A DNA stretch of 44,944 nucleotides from assembly GCA_002894305.1 (NCBI GenBank), contig PGEI01000013.1, positions 1 to 44,944 of the forward strand, written 5' to 3'. Under the pieces are notes generated by a model. That model ran no database searches and had not been told where the DNA came from. It worked only from the letters and a program-made list of their open reading frames with translations. Position numbers and translations under genes: made by a program. Of the stretch, positions 23,003 to 31,309 are shown one piece after another. This DNA comes from Comamonadaceae bacterium CD01 (lineage in GTDB: Bacteria; Pseudomonadota; Gammaproteobacteria; Burkholderiales; Burkholderiaceae_C). Positions within the stretch are counted from its first letter, which is position 1; each line of letters opens with the position of its first letter.

Positions 23003-24516
23003 GCGCCGTCCTGCCGGGGCAGCGGCTGCAGCGGGCCGCCGCCCTGCGGCTGCGCCAGGTGCTGCGCCAGTGCGCGGGCCAGTGCCGCGTGGTCGGTCTT
23101 GCCGCTGGGCGTGAGCGGCCACGGGCCGCTCCAGCACCACCAGTGGCGCGGCGCCTTGTAGGCTTCGAGCGCGTCGCGGCACCAGCGCGCCAGCTCCGGT
23201 GCGCCGGGTAGCACCTGGCTTGGCGCTGCCGCAATGATTGCGTGCACGCGCGTGCCGCGCAGCGCGTCGGCGGCGCCGGTCACGCTGGCCTGTGTGACGG
23301 CCGGGTGGTCGAGCAGGCGGGCCTCGACCTCTTCGGCAAACAGGTTCTTGCCCTGGGTGACCAGCATGCGGCTTTCGCGCCCGCACAGGTGCAGCAGGCC
23401 GTCCGCGTCCAGCCAGCCGACGTCGCGCACAGACAGCCAGCCGTCCTGCTGCAGCGCGGCCGAGCCGTCGTGCGCATGCACATAGTCGATGAACAGCATG
23501 GGGCTGTGCATCCAGATGCGGCCGGGCGCGCCGATGGGCAGCGGTGCGTGCGGGTCGTCGCCAATGCGCAGCTCCACATTGCTGAATGCGCGGCCGACGG
23601 CCTGGGCGGGAGCGTGGGCGCCAGAGTGCATCCAGGTGATGTAGCTGGCTTCGGACGCGCCATAGAACTCGACGATGCGTGCATTTGGCAGCAGTTGGCG
23701 CAATGCGGCCGTGTGCTCGCGCATCCAGCGTGCGCCGCTGATCAGCACCAGGCGCACGCCCGGCAAAGGCGCCTGGCCGCGCCGGCGCGCCAGCTGCAGC
23801 ATCACGATGAGCTGGCTGGGCACGGCCACCAGCACTTCGGTCTGCGCCAGGTCGTGCAGCATGCGCTCGGCCGAGAACTGCGCCTGCACCACAGCGCCCG
23901 CGCCGCTGGCCAGGCCCAGCATCGCGCCAAAGAGAAACAGCGAATGCGCCATGCGCCCGGGCGCCAGCACGCGGGCGCCGGCCGCGTCGCCAAAGTCCTG
24001 CAGGCTGACGCGAAAGCTCTCCATCCAGGAGCGGTGGTGGCGCCGAAACCCCTTGGGCTGGCCGCTGCTGCCCGAGGTAAAGCCGACGTAGAACGGTGCC
24101 AGCCCTGGGTCGGCCTGCGGCGCGGGCGCTGGCAGCGCGGCAATCGCGGCCTGCACCGACCGGGCGACCGGCGCCGGCCAGGCTGCGTCGCCCACGGCGG
24201 CGCAGCGCCCGCTGGCGGTGGTGCCGAGAAACTGCACCAGCGTCCAGGCCGTGTCCAGCGCGCCGTCCAGCAGCACGGTGTGCGGCGCGCGCTGCGCATC
24301 AAGCAGTGCGGCGTGCTGCTGCACGCGCTGGTGGAGCTGGCGGAAGCTGAGCGTCTGGTGTTCGTCGGCCAGCGCAGCGGCGTGCGGGCGCAGGCGCGCC
24401 CAGTGCGCCAGCGGCTCGTGCACCTGGGCGCAGCCGGCCAGCAGCTGCTGCAGCGCGGCGGCGCGGCTTTGCCGCACGGGCTGCGGCGATGGCGGGCGGA
24501 CGGCCGTCGCGGTCAC
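22999..24516 (-). CDS. AMP-forming acyl-CoA ligase
   Basis: This 505-residue member of the AMP-binding (ANL) superfamily would activate a carboxylic acid to its CoA thioester. Motifs in order are the phosphate-binding FTSGSSGQPKG, the YGASEAS adenylate block, the hinge-type LCGRESRMLVTQGKN and the C-terminal LTPSGKTD with its catalytic lysine. I chose the GTG at 24516 because it overlaps the bioY stop as GTGA, matching the other couplings in this operon. A longer frame to 24588 would run into bioY. The substrate is unknown. The bioY context, as in Bacillus yhfT, points to biotin-, pimelate- or fatty-acid-derived acids. Confidence 0.87.
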   Translation of the reverse strand: MTATAVRPPSPQPVRQSRAAALQQLLAGCAQVHEPLAHWARLRPHAAALADEHQTLSFRQLHQRVQQHAALLDAQRAPHTVLLDGALDTAWTLVQFLGTTASGRCAAVGDAAWPAPVARSVQAAIAALPAPAPQADPGLAPFYVGFTSGSSGQPKGFRRHHRSWMESFRVSLQDFGDAAGARVLAPGRMAHSLFLFGAMLGLASGAGAVVQAQFSAERMLHDLAQTEVLVAVPSQLIVMLQLARRRGQAPLPGVRLVLISGARWMREHTAALRQLLPNARIVEFYGASEASYITWMHSGAHAPAQAVGRAFSNVELRIGDDPHAPLPIGAPGRIWMHSPMLFIDYVHAHDGSAALQQDGWLSVRDVGWLDADGLLHLCGRESRMLVTQGKNLFAEEVEARLLDHPAVTQASVTGAADALRGTRVHAIIAAAPSQVLPGAPELARWCRDALEAYKAPRHWWCWSGPWPLTPSGKTDHAALARALAQHLAQPQGGGPLQPLPRQDGA

Positions 24517-25094
24517 GCCCGGCCCCCCATGCGCCAGTCGGGCAGCGCCCAGGCAATGCTGTGCACCACCAATGCGCACAGTGCGCACTTGATCAGGTCG
24601 CCCGGAACGAAGGCCAGGTCGATCATCACAGCCTGGCGCAGCGGCATGCTGGCCATCAGCATCAGCCCGGCAATGCCCATGGCGTGCAGAAACACAACCC
24701 CGCCCAGCACCGACGCGGCAAAGGCGCTGAGGGCGATGCGCCGCGGCGTTGCCGCGGGCAGGCGCGCCATCAGCGCGCCGGTGACGCCCGCGGCCAGCGG
24801 GTAGCCGGCCAGATAGCCGACCGACGGCGCCATGAACACGCCCAGGCCGCCGCGCCCGCCCGACAGCAGCGGCAGGCCCACGGCCACCGCCAGCAGAAAC
24901 AGCGCAATGGCCTGAAAGCCCCGCCGCGCGCCCAGCAGGCAGCCGGCCAGCATGACGGCCAGCGACTGCGCGGTGATTGGCACGCCGAACGGCAGGTCGA
25001 TCTTGGGAATGAGGCCGAGTACGGCCATCAGCGCGGCCATCAGCGCGACCAGGGAGAACGATTGCGCCTGCTGGCGGCTCAGGGAGGTGGACAT
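24513..25094 (-). CDS. bioY: Biotin transporter substrate-binding subunit BioY
   Basis: BioY is the S component of the ECF biotin transporter and binds biotin in the membrane. The 193-residue hydrophobic protein has about six membrane segments. It shows family-typical PKIDLPFGVPITAQSLAVML, GGRGGLGVFMAPSVGYLAGYP and the C-terminal DLAFVPGDLIKC. The neighbouring bioN and bioM genes provide the energising module, so this is a three-part BioMNY system rather than a solitary BioY. It ends in a GTGA overlap with the ligase gene and begins 61 bp after bioN. The assignment is firm at family level. Confidence 0.95.
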   Translation of the reverse strand: MSTSLSRQQAQSFSLVALMAALMAVLGLIPKIDLPFGVPITAQSLAVMLAGCLLGARRGFQAIALFLLAVAVGLPLLSGGRGGLGVFMAPSVGYLAGYPLAAGVTGALMARLPAATPRRIALSAFAASVLGGVVFLHAMGIAGLMLMASMPLRQAVMIDLAFVPGDLIKCALCALVVHSIAWALPDWRMGGRA

Positions 25095-25155
25095 GGCAAG
25101 GACTTTCCGGGTCAGAAACGAGGGAGGCGGGGAGGGCGGCGGCAGGATGGCGGCG

Positions 25156-25749
25156 TCACGACCCGAGCCGCAGCCACAGCGCGTCGCCGACGCGGCGCGC
25201 GGTCTGCAGCATCTGCACCGTCAGCGGCGCGACCAGGCGCAGCCCGGCGGCGCGCCCGGTGCGCAGGCGGTAGGCGTCGTCCAGCTTCTTCCACTGCACG
25301 AAGAAATGCTCGGTAAAGCGCAGCATCAGCGCAAGCTGCAGCGCCAGGCGCGCGGGCTGCACGCCCAGCATGCCAAGCGGCTGCAGCAGCCACTGCAGCA
25401 CGTCGACCAGGTCGCTGCTGCGGGTGCTCACGGTCAACAGCACGCCCAGGCAGGACGCGCAGCCGATGCGCAGCGCGCTGGTGGCTGCAAGCGCGGGGCG
25501 GCCCATCAACAGGTGAAACAGCGCCACCAGCGCCGCCGCGACCAGCACCGACACCATCAGCCGGCGCGCGGGCCGGGTGGCCGTGCCCAGGCTGGCGTAC
25601 AGCGCGGCGCAGGCAAGCGCGCAGGCGGCAAGCTGCAGCGGCTGCTGCAGCAGGAACAGCAGCGTGCCCAGCAGCGCCATGGCCAGCAGCTTGTGGCCGG
25701 CGCGCACGCGGTGCAGCCAGGTGAGGGTTTCGCTGTACAGGCTGCCCAT
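25156..25749 (-). CDS. bioN: ECF transporter transmembrane subunit BioN
   Basis: BioN is the T component that couples BioM to BioY. The 197-residue protein has several hydrophobic segments (for example HKLLAMALLGTLLFLL and LMVSVLVAAALVALFHLL). A cytoplasmic coupling region near LRFTEHFFVQWKKLDDAYRLRTGR follows, with ARRVGDALWLRLG at the end, as in the CbiQ/EcfT family. It is shorter than stand-alone EcfT proteins but matches BioN lengths. ATG 25749 lies 2 bp after the bioM stop. It is identified by family resemblance and by its position between bioM and bioY. Confidence 0.87.
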   Translation of the reverse strand: MGSLYSETLTWLHRVRAGHKLLAMALLGTLLFLLQQPLQLAACALACAALYASLGTATRPARRLMVSVLVAAALVALFHLLMGRPALAATSALRIGCASCLGVLLTVSTRSSDLVDVLQWLLQPLGMLGVQPARLALQLALMLRFTEHFFVQWKKLDDAYRLRTGRAAGLRLVAPLTVQMLQTARRVGDALWLRLGS

Positions 25750-25751
25750 GT

Positions 25752-26588
25752 TCAAGTCTCCAGCGGCCGCTGGCCGGCGTCTGCTCGTGGCTGGTGCCCG
25801 CTGCGCACCCAGGCCTCGTAGTCGGCGCAGATTTGCGCGCCCGGGCCGTCGGCGCGCACCCGGCCGCAGTCCAGCCACAGCACGCGATCCAGGCCGCGCA
25901 CATGGTCGAGCACGTGGGTGGAGACGATGATCTGTTGGCCGCTGGCGGCAATGTCGTGCGCCATGCGCAGCTGGCCGGGCAGGTCCAGGCTGGCGTAGGG
26001 CTCGTCGAGCAGCAGCACGCTGGGGCCGGCCAGCAGCAGCGCCAGCCAGCACACCCACTGGCGCTGGCCCTGGCTGAGCGCCGCGACGGCGCGCGGGCCC
26101 CAGTCGGCCATGCCGCGCTGGTGCAGAAACTGCGCCACGCCCTCGCGTGCGCCGTGGCGGTCGCCACCGTGCGCGCTTTGCCAGGACAGGGCGAGTTCTT
26201 CCTGCACCGTCGGAAAAATGATCTGATCGTCGGGGTTCTGGAACATCAGCCCCACATGGCGCCCCGGCGCGTGGCTGCGCCCGTCCCCGTGCAGCGTCTG
26301 GCCGCGCCAGGCAATGCGGCCGGCGTGCGGCGTCTCCAGACCGCTGAGCATGCGCAGCAGGCTGGTCTTGCCCGCGCCGTTGCGCCCGATCAGTCCGATG
26401 CGCGGCTCGTCGAGCCGCAGATCCAGCGCGTCGAACACCTGCGTTGCGCCGCGGCGCAGGCCCACGCTGCTGAGCTGCCAGCCGGCCGAGGCACCATCAG
26501 CGCCCCCCGCCAGCGGCGCAGCGGGTGTGTCGGTGGGTGCAGATGACGGCGTTTGCGTGAAAAAGAAGGTGTTTCGCAGGAATTTCAT
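25752..26588 (-). CDS. bioM: ECF transporter ATPase BioM
   Basis: BioM is the ATP-binding subunit of the biotin ECF transporter. In the 278-residue product Walker A is GRNGAGKT at 68-75. The ECF-type Q-loop region is MFQNPDDQIIFPTV at about 115-128, the ABC signature is LSQGQ at 171-175 and Walker B is LLLDEP at 192-197. The ATG at 26588 leaves a proline- and alanine-rich N-terminal extension of about 35 residues. A later start is possible, since no clear ribosome-binding sequence marks this one. It is the first gene of a six-gene operon reading leftwards to the nitroreductase. Confidence 0.9.
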   Translation of the reverse strand: MKFLRNTFFFTQTPSSAPTDTPAAPLAGGADGASAGWQLSSVGLRRGATQVFDALDLRLDEPRIGLIGRNGAGKTSLLRMLSGLETPHAGRIAWRGQTLHGDGRSHAPGRHVGLMFQNPDDQIIFPTVQEELALSWQSAHGGDRHGAREGVAQFLHQRGMADWGPRAVAALSQGQRQWVCWLALLLAGPSVLLLDEPYASLDLPGQLRMAHDIAASGQQIIVSTHVLDHVRGLDRVLWLDCGRVRADGPGAQICADYEAWVRSGHQPRADAGQRPLET

Positions 26589-26871
26589 GGCGTTTGAGCG
26601 CACGCGCCGAGGGCTGCGTTCATGTCCAGCGCATTCTAGGAAGGCCGTGGCGCGCCATGAAGACCCCGAGGGCAAAAAACCCGGGGCAAAAACAATGCCC
26701 GTAAAACCGCTCAAAACAACCTAAAAATAGCGGCAATTGAATGCAGATAAGCGCATATTTGCCGATGTTGGCTACAACGAAAAACGACATTCATGAACAT
26801 GCATTCAAATGACGGCAACTTTCGTCAATTGCACTTCATCGTCGGAAATGCTGTGCGGGAGATGACGGCGG
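26589..26871. promoter_or_regulatory. AT-rich control region between sbp and bioM
   Basis: This 283-bp gap lies downstream of the sulfate-binding gene and upstream of the bio operon, both on the minus strand. The part from about 26690 to 26850 is notably AT-rich for this genome. It contains a 9-bp inverted repeat, TTGAATGCA (26737-26745) and TGCATTCAA (26800-26808), 54 bp apart. A GC hairpin-like segment sits near 26665-26690. I found no match to the E. coli BirA operator or to the BioR palindrome TTATMKATAA. It probably holds the bio operon promoter and an operator for an unknown regulator. Confidence 0.45.
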
Positions 26872-27870
26872 TCAGCGCTGGTAAATCTGGTCGAAGCTGG
26901 CGCCGTCGGCAAAGTGCTGGCGTTGCGCCTGGGCCCAGCCGCCGAAGGCCTGCTCGATGCCGAACAGCTCAAGCGCCGGGAACTGCTGCGCGTGCTGGGC
27001 GGCAATCTTCTCGTTGCGCGGGCGGTAGCCGTGGCGTGCGGCCAGCGCCTGGCCCTCGTCGGAATACAGGTGCTGCAAATACTCCCGGGCCGGCGCGGCC
27101 GTGCCTTTCTTCTCCACGACTTTGTCGATCACGGCGACGCTGGGCTCGGCCAGGATGGACAGCGGCGGCATGACGATGTCGAACCGATCCGCCCCCAGCT
27201 CCCTGCGCGCCAGCAGCGCTTCGCTCTCCCAGGCCAGCAGCACGTCGCCCATGCCGCGCTGTGCAAAGGTCAGCGTGGCGCCGCGCGCACCGGTGTCGAG
27301 CACCGGCACGTTGCGGTAGAGCCGGGCGACGAAGTCCGGCGCCTGCGCCGGGCTGCCCTGGCGGCGCGCGAACTCCCATGCGGCCAGGTAGGCCCAGCGC
27401 GCGCCGCCGCTGGTCTTGGGGTTGGGCGTGATGACCTGCACGCCGGCCCGCACCAGGTCGCTCCAGTCGCGGATCGCCTTGGGATTGCCCTTGCGCACCA
27501 GGAAGACGATGGTCGAGGTATGGGGCGCGCTGCTGAAAGGCAGGCGCTGCTGCCAGTCGCGGGCCAGCAGGCCGCGCTCGGCCAGCGCGTCGATGTCGCC
27601 GCCCAGCGCCAGCGTGGCGACGTCGGCCTGCAGGCCGTCGATGATGGAGCGCGCCTGCTTGCCCGAGCCTCCGTGCGACTGCAGCACGCGCAGTGGCTGG
27701 CCGGTCTGCGCCTGCCAGCGGCGGGCGAAGACCTGGTTGAACTCGGTGTAGAACGCCCGGGTCGGGTCGTAGGAGGCGTTGAGCAGTTGCAGCGGCTCGG
27801 CCCGGGCCGGCAGGGCAGGGCCCAGCGCGGCGGCCAGCGGGTAGTGCAGCCATTGGCGGCGGGTAGGCAT
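26872..27870 (-). CDS. Sulfate/thiosulfate-binding periplasmic protein
   Basis: This 332-residue solute-binding protein of the Sbp/CysP family would capture sulfate, thiosulfate or a related oxyanion in the periplasm for an ABC transporter. A signal peptide of about 23 residues starts [17 protein letters not shown] and ends near PARAEP. The family opening [17 protein letters not shown] follows. [27 protein letters not shown] and [16 protein letters not shown] are the oxyanion-binding blocks of this family. ATG 27870 gives a proper signal peptide; an upstream start at 27924 would not. No permease or ATPase genes (cysT, cysW, cysA) are adjacent, so it must work with a transporter encoded elsewhere. 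Confidence 0.93.
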   Translation of the reverse strand: MPTRRQWLHYPLAAALGPALPARAEPLQLLNASYDPTRAFYTEFNQVFARRWQAQTGQPLRVLQSHGGSGKQARSIIDGLQADVATLALGGDIDALAERGLLARDWQQRLPFSSAPHTSTIVFLVRKGNPKAIRDWSDLVRAGVQVITPNPKTSGGARWAYLAAWEFARRQGSPAQAPDFVARLYRNVPVLDTGARGATLTFAQRGMGDVLLAWESEALLARRELGADRFDIVMPPLSILAEPSVAVIDKVVEKKGTAAPAREYLQHLYSDEGQALAARHGYRPRNEKIAAQHAQQFPALELFGIEQAFGGWAQAQRQHFADGASFDQIYQR

Positions 27871-27924
27871 GTGTGGTGCTTTCGTTCGGAAGGACGGATG
27901 CCGCGCATTCTGGAAACAATCCAA

Positions 27925-27990
27925 TCAAACGAAAACGAATAAAACTTTGTTTGTTTATCTGGATATGAAAATAACAAATACCCCGGCCGC
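27925..27990 (-). promoter_or_regulatory. AT-rich probable promoter of the sulfate-binding gene
   Basis: A markedly AT-rich stretch of about 65 bp lies upstream of the sulfate-binding gene and contrasts with the GC-rich surroundings. It contains direct runs such as TTTGTTTGTTTAT and the segment ATAACAAAT. This is where a sulfur-responsive CysB/Cbl-type activator might bind, but no defined box could be established. Confidence 0.35.
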
Positions 27991-28022
27991 GGCGCGGCTA
28001 CGGGCTGGCTGGGCCTGGCCGG

Positions 28023-29759
28023 TCAGTGCCGCTGGCGCGCAGCGCCGCGCAGCAGGCCGACGACGATCAGCACCTGCGCCGTGTAGTAGCTGGCCAGCAC
28101 CCAAACCTGCGACCAGGGCAGCGGCTGCACGAAGCGGTTGACCGCCAGCAGTGTGTCGCTGAGCATGAAGCTGCAAGTGCCCAGAGCCACCCACAGCGCC
28201 GGCGCGTCGCGCAGCACGGCCCAGCGCGCCCAGGCCTGCGCGGCCATCAATGCGATCGCCAGCACATAGGCCGCCACCGGTGCGCGCAGCGCCGGCGGCA
28301 GGCCGCCGATCCACAGAAGCGCATACATGGCCGCGCCCAGCGCCAGCGTGGCTGCCAGCGCGCCGCGGTGGGCGAACCACGGCGCGCCCAGGCGAAACAG
28401 CGCCAGGTAGCACAGGTGGGCCAGCAAAAAGGCGACCAGACCGGGGATGAACAGGTCGGGCAGCATCAGCGCGGCGTCGCCGGCAAGCGAGGCGAGCAGC
28501 GCGCCGCACAGCAGGATGAGCGGGGCGGCCGCGCTGCGCTGTTGCGCGCGCCAGGTATGAAAAGCAACTGCTGCCAGCGCAAACACCATGGCCGCCGGCT
28601 TGGCCAGGTGGTGCCACTGCGCCAGGCCCAGCGCGCTCGTCGCAGTGGCCAGCGCGCCGGCCTCGATCATCAGCGCCTCCCAGGCCGACAGGCGTCCTTG
28701 CACCGCCGCCGCCAGTGCCCATTGGCAGGCCAGCAGCACGCAGAACCACAGCAGATTGGTGGCCAGCGGCGCGCCGTCGGCCTGCCACAGAAAGGCGGCG
28801 ACGCCGGCCAGCAGCAACGCGAATTGCGCGGCGGCAAACCAGCGCAGCGCGCGCGTCATCGGTGGGTTGAACAGCGGCATGTCGGTGATGTCGAAGGCGG
28901 GTTTGGGAAAGCGCTCGGCCACGTCGGCCGGACGCCAGCCGGGCGGCGCAAGCCACACGCGCAGCTTGTCGCGCCAGCGCCGCGCGTGCCAGCTGGTGTG
29001 CGCGATGTCTGCATAGACCTGGGCGTTGGCCCACAGCGGATCCCAGCTGTCCAGGCGCGAGCGCGTGCCGTAGACGCAGGGCTCGTGCGGGTTCTCGTCC
29101 TCGAAGGTGCCGAACAGCCGGTCCCAGACGATGAGGATGCCGCCGTAGTTCTTGTCCAGGTAGCGGTCGTTGACCGCGTGGTGCACGCGGTGGTTGCTCG
29201 GGCTGCAGAACCAGCGGTCGAACCAGCCCAGGCGGCCGACCTGCTCGGTGTGCACCCAGAACTGGTAGAGCAGGTCGACCAGGCCGACGACGACGAAGAC
29301 CAGCGGCGGCACGCCGGCGAGCGCCATCGGCAGGTAGAACAGCCAGCCCAGCAGCGCGCCCGAGCTTGTCTGGCGCAGCGCGGTGGACAGGTTGTAGTGC
29401 TGGCTCTGGTGGTGCACCGCGTGCGCGGCCCACAGCACCGCCACCTCGTGGCCCATGCGGTGCAGCCAGTAGTAGCAGAAGTCGTAGAGCAGCAGCGCCA
29501 GCAGCCAGCCATGCCAGCTGGTCCAGAACGCGTCATTGCGCCACAGCGCCACCTGCTCGAACGCCAGCGCGTACAGCCCGATGCGCAGCAGCCGCGTGAA
29601 CACCGCGCTGGTCTGGCTGAGCATGCCCAGGTTCAGGCTGCCGATGGCGTCTGCCAGCGGCAGCACCGCCCGCCCGCGTGCGCGGCCCGCGGCGTATTCC
29701 AGCGCCATCAGGACGAAAAACACCGGTGTGGCGAGGACGATGATCTGGCTGGGGGACAT
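28023..29759 (-). CDS. Alkylglycerol monooxygenase-like / lysoplasmalogenase fusion
   Basis: This 578-residue membrane protein joins two families. Residues 1 to about 290 are a fatty acid hydroxylase/sterol desaturase domain with di-iron histidines HRMGHE (His100, His104), HAVHH (113-117) and HRVHH (190-194). The blocks HYNLSTALRQT, LLYQFWVHTE and LDKNYGGILIVWDRLFGTFE resemble alkylglycerol monooxygenase (TMEM195) more than generic desaturases. Residues about 370-575 are a YhhN/TMEM86 lysoplasmalogenase domain, with GDAALML, LVAFLLAHLCYLALF and FMLSDTLLAVNRF. Both relatives cleave ether bonds of glycerolipids, so a bifunctional ether-lipid enzyme is inferred. The gene appears monocistronic. 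Substrates in this organism are unknown. Confidence 0.85.
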   Translation of the reverse strand: MSPSQIIVLATPVFFVLMALEYAAGRARGRAVLPLADAIGSLNLGMLSQTSAVFTRLLRIGLYALAFEQVALWRNDAFWTSWHGWLLALLLYDFCYYWLHRMGHEVAVLWAAHAVHHQSQHYNLSTALRQTSSGALLGWLFYLPMALAGVPPLVFVVVGLVDLLYQFWVHTEQVGRLGWFDRWFCSPSNHRVHHAVNDRYLDKNYGGILIVWDRLFGTFEDENPHEPCVYGTRSRLDSWDPLWANAQVYADIAHTSWHARRWRDKLRVWLAPPGWRPADVAERFPKPAFDITDMPLFNPPMTRALRWFAAAQFALLLAGVAAFLWQADGAPLATNLLWFCVLLACQWALAAAVQGRLSAWEALMIEAGALATATSALGLAQWHHLAKPAAMVFALAAVAFHTWRAQQRSAAAPLILLCGALLASLAGDAALMLPDLFIPGLVAFLLAHLCYLALFRLGAPWFAHRGALAATLALGAAMYALLWIGGLPPALRAPVAAYVLAIALMAAQAWARWAVLRDAPALWVALGTCSFMLSDTLLAVNRFVQPLPWSQVWVLASYYTAQVLIVVGLLRGAARQRH

Positions 29760-29901
29760 GGCGGGCCATTGTCCGGTGCGCGGGGCGTGTGGGCGCTAGC
29801 GGCAACCCTGAGCGATTGGGGCGGGTGGCGGTCTGGCGTGGTCTGCGGTACGCCTTGGTGCCTGTCCAGGGTCTTGCCTGGGATCTGCTGGCAGGGCATT
29901 G

Positions 29902-29923
29902 ATCGCGGCGCCCTCGCCGCGAT
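29902..29923. repeat. REP-like palindrome
   Basis: A perfect 9-bp stem, ATCGCGGCG with CGCCGCGAT, encloses the 4-nt loop CCCT in the gap between the histidine phosphatase and the lipid enzyme. The 19-bp core GCGGCGCCCTCGCCGCGAT recurs exactly at 44871-44889. The form resembles the dispersed REP sequences of pseudomonads. Confidence 0.6.
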
Positions 29924-29953
29924 TGGCTGCTGCTGGCACGGCGAAAAGCCGTA

Positions 29954-30592
29954 TCAGGACAGCGACTCGTCGCGGCTGGCGCCGTCCAGGTGCCGGGTGT
30001 CGGCCCAGCCGACGAGGGCCAGGCTCTCGCCGGTCCACAGCAGGCGGTTGATCGCGGCGTTGGTCAGCTGCCAGGTGCGCGGCGCCTGCAGGTGCAGGTG
30101 GGTGGCCAGGCGGTAGAGCATGTCCATCACGCCGCCGTGGGCGACCAGCAGGATTTGCTCGCCGTCGTGGCGCGCGGCCAGCGTGGCGACGGTCTGCGCG
30201 ATGCGTTCCTGCAGCATCAACAGCGACTCGCCGCCGGCGGGCACGAAGCCGGGGTCGCGCTGGCGCCAGCGGCGTGCGTCTTCGGGGCGCTCGCGCTCGA
30301 TCTGCGCGAAGGTGCGGCCCTCGAAGTCGCCAAAGCTGCGCTCGCGCAGGCCGGGATCCGCCAGCAGCGGCGCGCCGCTGAGCGTGGCCACGGCCTGGGC
30401 CGTCTCGCGCGCGCGCGCCAGGTCGCTGCTGTAGATGGCGGCAATGTCCTCGCTGCGCAGCGCCTGGGCCAGGCGGCGCGCCTGCCACTGGCCGGTGGCA
30501 TTGAGCGCGATGTCCAGGTGGCCCTGGATGCGCGTGTCCACGTTCCAGGCGGTCTCGCCGTGGCGCACCGCGATGATGCGGGTGGCCTGCAT
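29954..30592 (-). CDS. Histidine phosphatase family protein
   Basis: This 212-residue member of the histidine phosphatase (phosphoglycerate mutase-like) superfamily has the phospho-acceptor His11 in VRHGETAWN. The second catalytic histidine is His152 in LLVAHGGVMD. YSSDLARARETA and LRERSFGDFEGR supply the arginine and acid residues of the pocket. The length and motifs fit the broad-specificity phosphatase or alpha-ribazole phosphatase branch as well as cofactor-dependent mutases, so no substrate is claimed. Its ATG overlaps the lipoprotein stop as TGATG, giving an operon ttcA-lipoprotein-phosphatase. Confidence 0.9.
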   Translation of the reverse strand: MQATRIIAVRHGETAWNVDTRIQGHLDIALNATGQWQARRLAQALRSEDIAAIYSSDLARARETAQAVATLSGAPLLADPGLRERSFGDFEGRTFAQIERERPEDARRWRQRDPGFVPAGGESLLMLQERIAQTVATLAARHDGEQILLVAHGGVMDMLYRLATHLHLQAPRTWQLTNAAINRLLWTGESLALVGWADTRHLDGASRDESLS

Positions 30593-31278
30593 CAGGGCTT
30601 GGCAGGTGCGGGCGCAGGCGCCGGTACGGTATCTGCCGCCGGTGCGGCATCCGCCCCGGGCTTGGGTGGCGGCAGGATTTCGGTGCGCACCTTGCGCAGG
30701 CCGCTGGGCGGCGTCGGAAAGCCGCTGAGCGCCTGGTCGAACAGCACGCCGTAGATGAAGGGGTCGCTGGTCCAGACCTCTTCGTAGACGGCCGAACTCT
30801 CGAACACCACCTGGCGCGTGCCCGCGTCGCGCATCACGATGCTGACCTGGCGGTGGTAGAGCGTGGGCGGTGCGTCCATCATCCAGCCCATGCCGAAACC
30901 GGCGTGGCGGTGCCAGCCGCCAAAGCCCATGCCCCAGCCGAAGCGGCCGTAGAAGGGATCGCCGTAGTACGGCCAGTAGGCGGGGACGGCCAGGCCGCCT
31001 TCGGCGCCCAGCTCGACCAGCAGGCTGGGGCGGGCGTCGTCGCGCGTGAGGCCGGCGCGCGCCAGCGCCTGCTCGGCCTGCTCGCGGATCGGGCCGAACA
31101 CGGTGAGCTGCGACTGCTGCGACGGCAGCAGGTCGATGCGGTAGGTGGGCGGGCTGGGCAGCCGGTGCATCGTGGAGTAGCTGCTCACATCGCTCTCAAC
31201 CAGGCGCGGGCCGGCGCAGCCGGCCAGCAGGGCGCTGGCGGAGAGCAGCAAAACCGTCAAAAGGCGTGACCAGGACAT
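30592..31278 (-). CDS. DUF4136-type lipoprotein
   Basis: This 228-residue predicted lipoprotein has a signal peptide MSWSRLLTVLLLSASALLAG and lipobox LLAGC with Cys21 as the lipid anchor. The mature part contains a DUF4136-like region, with PTYRIDLLPSQQSQL and a beta-rich end near VYEEVWTSDPFIYGVLFDQAL. A glycine-, tryptophan- and tyrosine-rich stretch (YWPYYGDPFYGRFGWGMGFGG) lies at about 120-140. The tail is rich in alanine and proline. The role of the family is unknown. It starts 31 bp after ttcA and its stop overlaps the phosphatase start. Outer-membrane or periplasmic location is inferred from the signal. Confidence 0.8.
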   Translation of the reverse strand: MSWSRLLTVLLLSASALLAGCAGPRLVESDVSSYSTMHRLPSPPTYRIDLLPSQQSQLTVFGPIREQAEQALARAGLTRDDARPSLLVELGAEGGLAVPAYWPYYGDPFYGRFGWGMGFGGWHRHAGFGMGWMMDAPPTLYHRQVSIVMRDAGTRQVVFESSAVYEEVWTSDPFIYGVLFDQALSGFPTPPSGLRKVRTEILPPPKPGADAAPAADTVPAPAPAPAKP

Positions 31279-31309
31279 GGCGACCTCCAGGGTAGGAATC
31301 AGGGTTTGA

